This document shows, piece by piece, positions 8,138 to 15,650 of a stretch of DNA of 64,000 nt. The notes under the pieces were generated by a model. It was not told the origin of the DNA and did not search any database. It was given only the letters and a program-made list of their open reading frames with translations. The DNA is taken from the NCBI GenBank assembly GCA_963812255.1, contig CAWEUM010000002.1, positions 310,001-374,000 on the forward strand, read 5' to 3'. The position numbers were made by a program, and so were the translations under genes. This DNA comes from DATJGR01 sp963812255. Its GTDB lineage: Bacteria > Pseudomonadota > Gammaproteobacteria > Pseudomonadales > Azotimanducaceae. How positions within the stretch are numbered: position 1 is the stretch's first letter; each line of letters begins with the position of its first letter.

Positions 8138-9348
8138 GCCGACGTTGCGAAACGCTTGCCCGAACACGCCTCGCGCTGTCATACGTTTCTGATGGTCGAC
8201 GGCACGCTCGATGGCTTTGGCGCCTACGAGGAAGCAATCGCGGGATATCCGGCCGCCCCGCTGGCCGAAGAGCCCGCCGCACGACCGGACGACCCAAAGG
8301 CATACTGCGACCGCTGCCGGGACACAGCATCCGCGACGATGCGGGGCCAGTCGGCGCCCTGCAGAGGGCCTTGTGGCGTTTCGATGAACGCTCGATCTAT
8401 CTGTCGCCGGCGCCGCTGTACCACTCGGCGCCGCTCGGGTTCACCACCGCCACCCAGGCGCTCGGCGGCACGGTCGTGATGATGCAGCGTTTCGATCCCG
8501 TGGAGGCATTGCAGGCCATTGAGCGACACCGCGTGACCCATAGCCAGTGGGTCCCGACCATGTTCTCGCGCATGCTCAAGTTGCCAGCCGCGCAACGAAC
8601 GCAGTTCGACCTGTCATCGCACCAGGTGGCGATTCACGCGGCCGCACCCTGTCCCAAGGCAGTCAAGCAACAGATGTTCGACTGGTGGGGGCCGATCATC
8701 TATGAGTACTACGGCGGCACTGAATTGAACGGACTGACCCATGTCGGCCCCGAGGACTGGCTGAAGTATCCGGGCACCGTCGGTAAGCCGGTTCTCGGTG
8801 TCATCCATGTCTGCGACGAAGACGGCAACGAGCTGCCGAACGGTGACAGCGGCCTCGTCTACTTCGAGCTGCCTGAGATGCCGTTCGCCTACTTCAAGGA
8901 TGATGCGAAAACGAAGGGCGCTCAGCATCCCCGGCATGCCAACTCGAGTGCGCTCGGCGACGTCGGCTATGTGAACGACGAGGGCTTCCTGTTTCTCACC
9001 GACCGCGCCACCTTCATGATCATATCGGGCGGCGTGAACATCTACCCCCAGGAAATCGAAGACGCCCTGATCGTGCATCCCAAGATTGCCGACGTAGCCG
9101 TGGTCGGTGTCCCGAACGAGGAAATGGGCGAAGAAGTGCGGGCAGTGGTACAACCTGCGCCGGGCATCGAAGCCGACGATCAGCTCGCCGAAGAACTGCT
9201 CGCTTTCGCGCGCGAACACATTGCCCACTACAAGTGCCCGAGACAGATCGACTTTCTGGCCGAACTGCCGCGCCTGCCGACCGGCAAGCTGTACAAACGA
9301 CTGATCAAAGATCGCTACTGGGGCAAGCACGACAGTCGGATCGTCTGA
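8138..9348 (+). pseudogene. Acyl-CoA synthetase, 5'-truncated and frameshifted
   Basis: The last 330 codons (about 8360-9348) form an open C-terminal part of an AMP-forming acyl-CoA synthetase, with YEYYGGTELNGLT, the hinge region DRATFMIISGGVNIYPQE and the terminal PTGKLYKRL. The 5' part is damaged. Residues from ADVAKRLPEHASR to LAEEPA are read in one frame (8138-8285); the frame then shifts and part of the phosphate-binding loop is deleted, leaving only TTGRPKGI. Everything before residue 100 or so is replaced by the IS91 end. Activity is unlikely. It probably once worked with the adjacent hydratase and monooxygenase. Confidence 0.85.
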
Positions 9349-9371
9349 TCCGGTAGTCGTTTGCAACACGG

Positions 9372-10292
9372 CTATTCCGGGAACAGCTCCGCAACGATCT
9401 CGGCAACCGTCCGGATGCTGTCGATGTTGGCAACGGACTCACCCGCGTACAGCGCCATGGCTTCGATGTGTCCATGGGTGTCCCGATTGGGACACATGAC
9501 TGAGAACCGCGGCACCGGCAGCTCGGCATCGCCGATTACAAGCGTGCCCACGACCTCCTCGGTAATCTGCTCGGCGGCGACGATGCTCGAGCTGAGCACG
9601 CGGTGCGGCGCATCCGGCCAGCCATTGGAGAAGGCGAGCGTGAGCGTCGTGTCACCCGGCCCGGCCGCGAGTATGCGTGCAATGTGGTCTGCATGTGCGC
9701 CGGATTCCCGGCTGGCGACGAACCGGGTACCCACACGTACCCCTGCAGCACCCGCAGCCGTCACGGCCGCGACGTCGCGCCGCGTCGCGAGACCACCGGC
9801 CGCGAGTACGGGTACTGAAACAGCGTCGAGCACTTGCGACAGCAGGGGCAAGACGCTGGATTGCCCGCGCACGTGACCGCCTGCCTCCGTGCCTTGCGCG
9901 ACCACGATGTCCGCACCAGCCGCGACCGCCGCCTGCGCCTCACGCACGGAGCCAACCTGCCACGATACGAGCGCGCCGTGGCGGCGTGCGCGCTGTACGA
10001 GCGCCGCATCTGGATCACCGTAGAAGAACTCCACGACCCGTGCGTGCTGGCTGGCAATGTCCAGGCATTGCGGATCCAGGAACGGCATCAGGAAATTGAC
10101 CCCAAAGACCGACTCGCCGAGCGCGGCCAGTTCGCCTTCCAGCACCTCCGGCCGAAGCAGCGTCGCCGGCAGCATGCCAAGACTCCCCGCCGCGCACACG
10201 GCGCGCACCAGTGCCACGGTACTGACACCCGGCATCGCTGCCGACTGCAGCGGTACCCGGCAGCCGACCAACCGCGTGAATGGGGTTGTCAT
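9372..10292 (-). CDS. Nitronate monooxygenase family (2-nitropropane dioxygenase type)
   Basis: An FMN-dependent TIM-barrel enzyme of 306 residues. Family marks are VAQGTEAGGHVRG in the middle and the phosphate-binding PVLAAGGLATRRDV with GVRVGTRFVASRES after it. Members oxidise alkyl nitronates, but related proteins in lipid catabolic clusters often have unknown substrates, so only the family is claimed. The start overlaps the stop of the upstream hydratase gene by four bases, indicating one transcript running leftward. A second, longer relative lies at 51342-52469. Confidence 0.88.
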   Translation of the reverse strand: MTTPFTRLVGCRVPLQSAAMPGVSTVALVRAVCAAGSLGMLPATLLRPEVLEGELAALGESVFGVNFLMPFLDPQCLDIASQHARVVEFFYGDPDAALVQRARRHGALVSWQVGSVREAQAAVAAGADIVVAQGTEAGGHVRGQSSVLPLLSQVLDAVSVPVLAAGGLATRRDVAAVTAAGAAGVRVGTRFVASRESGAHADHIARILAAGPGDTTLTLAFSNGWPDAPHRVLSSSIVAAEQITEEVVGTLVIGDAELPVPRFSVMCPNRDTHGHIEAMALYAGESVANIDSIRTVAEIVAELFPE

Positions 10293-11119
10293 CGCCAGAT
10301 CTTCGTCACCAGCTTGCCTACCTCGAGTTCGCCCGCACGGGTCTGGCCGCCGATCTCGAGAAACCGTTTCATCGCCGCCTGGGCGCTCGGCTCCCGCACC
10401 AGCCGCTGAAACAGATAAGCTTCCAGCGACAGCCCCTGCGCCAGCGGCAGTTCGGCGTTGTTCACGCTCTCTTTTGCGAGCCGCACCGCTGGTACGGGAA
10501 ACGCAGCGATCCGTCGTGCCAACGAGTCGACAAAGGGGGCAATCGCGTCGGCTTCAAAGATGCGATTGAGATAGCCCCAGCGTTCTGCGGTCTCGGCATC
10601 GAGATCGTCGCCGCCCATGATGATCTCCATTGCTCGGGCCCGGCCGACCAGTCGGGGCAGGCGCTGGGTACCACAACCACCCGGGAGGATGCCGAGAGGC
10701 ACCTCCATCTGATTGATTTTGGTCTTGCCCTTCACCCCGAAGCGCATATCGAAGGACGACGCGAACTCGGAACCGCCGCCGCCGACGCGCCCCTCGATCT
10801 GTGCGATGGTTACCTTGTTCATGGTGCGGAAGCGCTCGCACATCCCGTGGAAATCGTTCAGTTCGAACTCGCGGGCCGCGGCGCCGTCCGTGGGGAAGGA
10901 CAGAATCGCCGAGACGTCGAAGTGGGCGAGAAAGAAATCCGGATCAGCGCTCTTCATCACCACGACCGAGAGCTCGGGGTCCAGCGCCAGTTCTTTCGAG
11001 AGCGCCGACAGCTCCTGATAGAGCGGAATCGTGATCAGGTTGATGGGTGGATTGCTGACGGTTACGGTCGCAAGGCGACCATCAATCGCGACCGCAAGGT
11101 GTTTGTAATCATATGCCAT
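10289..11119 (-). CDS. Enoyl-CoA hydratase/isomerase family protein
   Basis: A crotonase-fold protein of 276 residues. The oxyanion-hole segment is recognisable in IEGRVGGGGSEFASSFD, and the downstream helix holds EVPLGILPGGCGTQRLPRL. The glutamates used by classical hydratases are only partly evident, so hydratase, isomerase or hydrolase activity stays open. It is first in a two-gene leftward operon with the nitronate monooxygenase. The ATG at 11119 has GGAGG close upstream. The gene lies within the segment bounded by two IS91 ends, which suggests recent arrival. Confidence 0.88.
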   Translation of the reverse strand: MAYDYKHLAVAIDGRLATVTVSNPPINLITIPLYQELSALSKELALDPELSVVVMKSADPDFFLAHFDVSAILSFPTDGAAAREFELNDFHGMCERFRTMNKVTIAQIEGRVGGGGSEFASSFDMRFGVKGKTKINQMEVPLGILPGGCGTQRLPRLVGRARAMEIIMGGDDLDAETAERWGYLNRIFEADAIAPFVDSLARRIAAFPVPAVRLAKESVNNAELPLAQGLSLEAYLFQRLVREPSAQAAMKRFLEIGGQTRAGELEVGKLVTKIWR

Positions 11120-11340
11120 GGTGTCCTCCGGAACACACGAGCGGCGGGTTATCCGGACGGTAATGCGCCAATGAGCGGAGAGTCAATGAAGCCCCCGGCC
11201 CCGGCACGAGTCCAGTTGTCGATCCGGCCTTGCCAGAAAGCCATCCTCGAGCTCGGTTGTGGTTCCCGAACGGACCTTGACGAGCGCGTGGACTCGGTGC
11301 GACGGTACTTGACTGGTCTCGATTCAGGGGCAACACACCT

Positions 11341-11521
11341 ATGACCGCGACACTGATCGATCACACGGGACGTACGCCGGTCATCGAGGATAAGAAGCGT
11401 CGGTGCCGGTTTCGGCGTGAACTACGCGTACGAGATCTATCTGTTGGGTCTGGTGTGGCTGGTCTTTGTTGCCATCTATATCTTCTCGATGATGGTGCTC
11501 GAGGAAGCCACTCAGGAATAA
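11341..11521 (+). pseudogene. Small membrane protein, frameshifted remnant
   Basis: From the ATG at 11341 the frame encodes MTATLIDHTGRTPVIEDKK. In the next frame, from 11399 to the TAA at 11519, lies a convincing membrane segment (YEIYLLGLVWLVFVAIYIF) with a charged tail LEEATQE. Together they would make a roughly 60-residue single-pass protein interrupted by a frameshift. The break coincides with a 14-bp match to the IS91 tip. I do not recognise the family. Confidence 0.45.
11385..11398. repeat. 14-bp copy of the IS91 tip
   Basis: CGAGGATAAGAAGC is identical to the outermost 14 bp of the IS91 ends at 7987 and 13820. Nothing of the element's interior follows. It may be the footprint of an aborted or deleted insertion, or chance; its position at a frameshift favours the former. 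Confidence 0.4.
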
Positions 11522-11660
11522 GAACCGCGTCGACGCGCGGGAGGTTCCGGAATGGGTCGGAAGCAGTCAAAATGTGCGTCTGCACAAAGTGACCGCTATC
11601 GGAAAGCAGACATCGGCTCTCGATGGCGGAAACCGGCCACATCAAGACATTCAGCGGAGT

Positions 11661-12137
11661 TCATGAATTGAGTTGAAAGACTCCCGGATTCACGGAATCT
11701 ATTTTCTCTATGAATGCTGAGCTATACGTTCGTTTTGTGTTTCGTAGAAAAAGTATCGACTGAGGATTTTCTAGAAAAGTAGAAAGCGAGCGGTCATTCA
11801 GTGAGCCCGCTTCAAATCGCGAGTGGAATCCCCGCCAGACTGATCCCCAGTAACGCGCCCAGATCAATGCATCCGCTGCGCTCAGATCCCATTCCTCCAT
11901 TGCCGCTTTGACCGGTGGGTTAACGTAACCGGTTTTTGAGTTTATGCTCGAAACGATCTCGGCCAACCTGGGATTCTCGACGATGCGGCGAGCGACGTTG
12001 TCCGTAAACTCGGCGGAGGTATTTATCAGGTTCACGCGCTTTGCATCTCGAACCTGAACGGCGATGTAAATCAATGTGGCAAGGGAACCAATACTGCCTA
12101 AGAGCTCACCAACCGCGCCGATCACGTCCCAGTTCAT
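11661..12137 (-). CDS. Small membrane-anchored protein, unknown (paralogue A)
   Basis: The 158-residue product starts MNWDVIGAVGELLGSIGSLATLIYIAVQVR: an N-terminal signature followed by one transmembrane helix (about 8-28), then a soluble helical domain with WDLSAADALIWARYWGSVWRG. It is related to the next gene, which shares the opening MNWDxIGAIG-type signature and topology. I recognise this as a recurrent uncharacterised family of environmental proteobacteria but cannot assign a function. The start is well marked by GGAGAGG upstream. The lower GC content than its neighbours suggests transfer. Confidence 0.7.
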   Translation of the reverse strand: MNWDVIGAVGELLGSIGSLATLIYIAVQVRDAKRVNLINTSAEFTDNVARRIVENPRLAEIVSSINSKTGYVNPPVKAAMEEWDLSAADALIWARYWGSVWRGFHSRFEAGSLNDRSLSTFLENPQSILFLRNTKRTYSSAFIEKIDSVNPGVFQLNS

Positions 12138-12256
12138 CCACCTCTCCTCATGGTAGTTGAGCGCCAGAGTACCTCAGATGTTGAACTAGCGAACGTCGGC
12201 AACGGGTCGGAAGCGGACGTCCTGGCACAGTGCAGCCGATAGCGGACGGTCGCGCG

Positions 12257-12814
12257 TTAACCTACATCACCATCACCGAATGCAATGCCGGGCGCTGCCT
12301 TCTCATGCCTCGGCGGGCTCCTCATCCCCTCCAGCGCGGTCACGGCATCAGTCACACTTCGAACCCATTCGCTTGCAATCGTCGTTGGCACGCCGAGCCG
12401 TTGCCGCGACTGCGTGAGCGATTGATTGTAGGTCCGCCAACTTGCGTAGGCAGCGGGATACTGGTGAAAGAGCAACGCCAGAGCAGAAACGTGAATTCCT
12501 TGACGACCACTGCCGCGGATCGCGCTTCTACTGAACGCAAAGAAATGATGATCGGCGCGCGACTCCACGAGTTGGTCAAACACAATACGTTCTGGAGCGC
12601 TCAATTCGGTGCCAGAATTGGCCTTGGCCCAGACCTCGGCATGCTCCATCAACTGACTTCGAATCACGTTCACTTGTTCGCCGGTTATCGTAAAGGCGCT
12701 GGCTTCCGACTCTCTTGTCGATGCCCTGATCTGCAACGCCAGATAGGCCAGCGTCACGATAACCGCGGCTCCCCCGACAAAATCTCCAATGGCCCCAATC
12801 GCATCCCAATTCAT
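12257..12814 (-). CDS. Small membrane-anchored protein, unknown (paralogue B)
   Basis: A 185-residue protein opening MNWDAIGAIGDFVGG, with a single membrane helix VTLAYLALQIR at about residues 16-30 and a helical soluble part that includes RADHHFFAFSRSA and YPAAYASWRTYNQS. It is a divergent paralogue of the gene 120 bp downstream and is transcribed in the same direction, so the two may be co-expressed. The family is uncharacterised. GGGAGGGG precedes the ATG at 12814. Confidence 0.7.
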   Translation of the reverse strand: MNWDAIGAIGDFVGGAAVIVTLAYLALQIRASTRESEASAFTITGEQVNVIRSQLMEHAEVWAKANSGTELSAPERIVFDQLVESRADHHFFAFSRSAIRGSGRQGIHVSALALLFHQYPAAYASWRTYNQSLTQSRQRLGVPTTIASEWVRSVTDAVTALEGMRSPPRHEKAAPGIAFGDGDVG

Positions 12815-12891
12815 CGTATCCCCTCCCGTGTGGATGGGTAGAGCGTAGACCCTGATGCGGCACCGGCCAACGGAAAGCGGCGGCTAACGGC

Positions 12892-13041
12892 CGAGGCTGT
12901 GTGAAAACGATCTCGCGATTTCTATTCGACCAAAACCGCGCACGAGAGTTGATTTGTTGGGAGGTTGTGTTCGCTGAATCCGTTTTCAGGGGACTCTCGT
13001 GCATGTTTTGTGTTGCGCCTGAGAGATTTCACACAGCCTCG
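12892..13041. mobile_element. 150-bp MITE-like element with 15-bp terminal inverted repeats
   Basis: CGAGGCTGTGTGAAA (12892-12906) is repeated as its exact reverse complement at 13027-13041. Inside there is a second inverted pair, GCACGAGAGT (12940-12949) and its complement (12993-13002). GGCTGTGTGAAA-type ends are typical of IS1182/IS5-like transposons. No transposase is encoded, so it would be a non-autonomous derivative or a deletion remnant. No clear target duplication was seen. Confidence 0.6.
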
Positions 13042-13092
13042 ACCCAAAGCTGCCGTAGAACGAAATTTAAGTTGGGCGTGGAACGATCCTAC

Positions 13093-13944
13093 TCAGATGG
13101 CTTGTTTGAAGAGAGGCGGCAATTGTTCGTAGGGAGCGTCGAGAAATATTCCCGTCTCTTCAAACAGAATTTCCAGGTATCGGTCATCGTCAGGCAAAAC
13201 TTGGCGGTCGGTTCGCTCGCCTCGTACTTTCGTTAAATTGTCGTTGAACACGATGGTTTGGCCATCTTGATGCCCTAGAACCGCAACTCGCATCTGAGTG
13301 AAGATTGATGAAGGGTGCGTCGACGTATAGTGGTTGCCGTAGTCGATGTCTGCATCTAAAACCGGAGTCAGATCGAAACTGTAGAGGTCTTGCCAATTTT
13401 CCTTCATTTGCAATTGCAGCATATGCCCTAGTTCATGCGGAACTATCCGATACGGAGTACCAAGATGTGTAGTTTCAACGTGATGTTCAAACAGGATGGG
13501 TGATCTAGGGCAAAATCTGCCGACACCTACGTCAACAATCCAATCATGCCCCTCAACGTTTACTAGCGAAATCTGGTGCCCGCGCCCAGTTGGTTCGCCT
13601 GTTATGTGTACCCTCGCCAAGAGTGGGCGGACACTAAAACCCTCGGCCTTAAGCACAGCAAGCATGAGACCGTTCAACTCAAAGCAGTAGCCACCCCTTG
13701 GAGATTGGATCAACTTGCGTGTCAGTGCATCCACAGACAAGTTGACCCCTCTGCCAAGAAGTACATCGAAGTTTTCGTAAGGGATCGAAAATAACTGCGC
13801 CTGGTGTAATTCTTGTAGTCGAGGATAAGAAGCATAAACTACGTGTTGGTGAATCGGGCTGCGTATCGCGTGACTGCGCGGCGAAGCGGAAGCAGTTATT
13901 GAATTCGTCTGAGATGTGGAATGACGCGAACGGCTGATGGACAT
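13093..13944 (-). CDS. Arylamine N-acetyltransferase with IS91-derived N-terminus
   Basis: Residues 42-283 are an arylamine N-acetyltransferase, which transfers acetyl from acetyl-CoA to arylamines or hydrazines through a Cys-His-Asp triad. Cys87 is in RGGYCFELN, His123 in GRGHQISL and Asp138 in WIVDVGVG. The motif IPYENFDVLLGRGV follows the junction directly, so roughly the first 25 native residues are gone. Residues 1-41 are translated from the IS91 end (13820-13944), fused in frame at ASYPR/LQELH. Whether the chimera is expressed or folds is unknown; the triad and C-terminus are intact. The rather AT-rich sequence suggests transfer. Confidence 0.75.
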   Translation of the reverse strand: MSISRSRHSTSQTNSITASASPRSHAIRSPIHQHVVYASYPRLQELHQAQLFSIPYENFDVLLGRGVNLSVDALTRKLIQSPRGGYCFELNGLMLAVLKAEGFSVRPLLARVHITGEPTGRGHQISLVNVEGHDWIVDVGVGRFCPRSPILFEHHVETTHLGTPYRIVPHELGHMLQLQMKENWQDLYSFDLTPVLDADIDYGNHYTSTHPSSIFTQMRVAVLGHQDGQTIVFNDNLTKVRGERTDRQVLPDDDRYLEILFEETGIFLDAPYEQLPPLFKQAI

Positions 13945-15600
13945 CGCGGCCGAACGCGCACAAGTGCTGGAGCTGATCCGGAAGTCGCTGATCTGCGAGA
14001 CGAGTCTGCTTACTCCGGACGTTGCGGAGTTTCAGTGAACCGTTATCGAACCGCTGCTAGCGCCTAGCGCTGAATTCCGGCGGCGCCTGTTGTCGCGCGA
14101 CGTGTTCCAGGATTTTCTGAATGATGTCCGGACGGGTGACATCGGCGATCACACGCAGCCGACCGCCACAATGCGGACAGATCGACAGATCAATCGCAAA
14201 TACCCGCCTCAGTCGCTCCATCCACGTCATCGGCGCAGTCGGTGCGTCAGGGTCGGCTTGACGATCGCCACCCGGCACCTGCACCCCAGCGTGTCCAGCC
14301 GCGCGCCGTCGGCGGGTTCGTCGCGACGAGCTCGGCACCACGGCACTACGATGCTTGGCGTTCGGTGCCAGGATGCCGTGGTATCTCACCAGGTTGCCGC
14401 GTGGTCGAGGTACCAACGCCGCCAGTCGGGCCAGGAACTCGATCGGCTCGAACACAAAATGTGTTGTGCCGTCCCGGTACGGCGTCTTGAGCTGATACAC
14501 CACCTGCCCTGCCCCATTGGTACTCAGCCGTTCCAGCGTCAGTGCCGGGCGGGTGATGTAGCGGCACAAGCGCTCGAGCCGGTCACGTTGGTGTGGCGCA
14601 CACGCGACCCCCGCATTCAACGAGAACCCGTCTCTCGCCACCGTGAACGGTTTCGGCACGCCCGACGCGGCCGCCGGTGCAGCGAGCTTGAGCGTCAGCA
14701 CCTTACGCCCGGCGTGTGGACCGACGGCAATGCGGTACTGGATCGACGCAGCGCCCAATGCATCGAGTGCATCGCGCGCTGCCAGATCGAGCCAGGGCTG
14801 TTCCGGATCTCGAACCAGCAAGCCATCACGTTCCAGGCAGCGCAGCACGCGCAACACAATCGTATCGAGCAACTGCGTCATCATGGCAGGCGCAGGCGCC
14901 GGCGACGGCTGGAAGCGCAGCTTGCCGTGGTCGTTAGCGTAGACACCATCCAGCACAAGCATGTGTAGATGCACATTGAGATTCAGCGAACCGCCGAAGC
15001 GCTGAATGAGCGTGACGATCCCGCCACAGGCACCGCCCTTGCGTGTCTTTCCGGCGCGCCGGATCAGCGCCGTTTCGATGGCGCGGGTGACGATCGCAAG
15101 GACTCGGCTCACCGTAGCAGGGCGCGTCGACAGCAGTAGCCGCAAGGGCCAGGGAAACGCCAGCACCCATTGCCGGATCGGCACCGCCGGCAGCACGTGG
15201 TCGATGAGGTGCGCCGAGGTCTCGATCATCCGGCGCGCGCCACACGACGGGCAGAAGCCGCGCCGTTTGCAGGAGAATGCCACCAGGTGCTCGTGGCGGC
15301 AGCCATCGCACTTGACTCGTATGAACCCGTACTCCAGGCGACCGCAGCGCAGGTAGTCCTTGAACTCGTCGGTGACGAAGCGTGGCAGCGCTGCATCACG
15401 CTCGTGCAGATACTCGAGGAACGGCGTCAGGTTCGCTTCGATCACCGGATACAGCGCCGTCTGTTCCGGGCGATGACGGCGGTAGAGGTGCGGGTTGGCG
15501 ATGCCCATAACGGGCAGCACCGCCGATGCGAGGCTGAACATGGTCGCGAGCGTGACAAAGCACGCTGGCAGTTCGAAGCCGAACTCGCCCCGCTTTCGCG
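13820..15600 (-). mobile_element. IS91-family insertion sequence (right boundary approximate)
   Basis: The end downstream of the transposase has its tip at 13820, fixed by alignment with the solo copy at 7987. On the element's strand the tip reads GCTTCTTATCCTCG, similar in style to the oriIS ends of IS91 and ISCR elements, which move by rolling-circle transposition without terminal inverted repeats or target duplication. The opposite end lies somewhere between the transposase start (15541) and the stop of the ATPase gene (15651); I could not fix it. Confidence 0.8.
14057..15541 (-). CDS. tnpA: IS91-family (HUH/Y2) transposase
   Basis: The 494-residue protein has an N-terminal zinc ribbon (CDGCRHEHLVAFSCKRRGFCPSCG near residues 70-95 is the region), the HUH metal motif in NVHLHMLVLDGVY, and the C-terminal VRYHGILAPNAKHR followed by a second zinc-binding knuckle CPHCGGRLRVIADV. 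These are diagnostic of IS91/IS801-type rolling-circle transposases, which nick single-stranded DNA. The gene appears complete. C-terminal fragments of close relatives remain at 22.1, 23.45 and 27.95 kb. It may have produced the nearby solo end. Confidence 0.93.
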   Translation of the reverse strand: MFSLASAVLPVMGIANPHLYRRHRPEQTALYPVIEANLTPFLEYLHERDAALPRFVTDEFKDYLRCGRLEYGFIRVKCDGCRHEHLVAFSCKRRGFCPSCGARRMIETSAHLIDHVLPAVPIRQWVLAFPWPLRLLLSTRPATVSRVLAIVTRAIETALIRRAGKTRKGGACGGIVTLIQRFGGSLNLNVHLHMLVLDGVYANDHGKLRFQPSPAPAPAMMTQLLDTIVLRVLRCLERDGLLVRDPEQPWLDLAARDALDALGAASIQYRIAVGPHAGRKVLTLKLAAPAAASGVPKPFTVARDGFSLNAGVACAPHQRDRLERLCRYITRPALTLERLSTNGAGQVVYQLKTPYRDGTTHFVFEPIEFLARLAALVPRPRGNLVRYHGILAPNAKHRSAVVPSSSRRTRRRRAAGHAGVQVPGGDRQADPDAPTAPMTWMERLRRVFAIDLSICPHCGGRLRVIADVTRPDIIQKILEHVARQQAPPEFSARR

Positions 15601-15650
15601 TGAGCGTCGATCATCGAGTTTCACCCGCGTAGGCAATCAGAATTTCTGCG

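Noticed and set aside
10280..11344. 354-codon plus-strand frame over the hydratase gene
   Set aside because: Antisense shadow of the enoyl-CoA hydratase; no domain recognisable.
11546..12240. Similar words GGGTCGGAAGC near 11554 and 12205 as a dispersed repeat
   Set aside because: Only about 15 bp are shared; too short and imperfect to call an element from one window.
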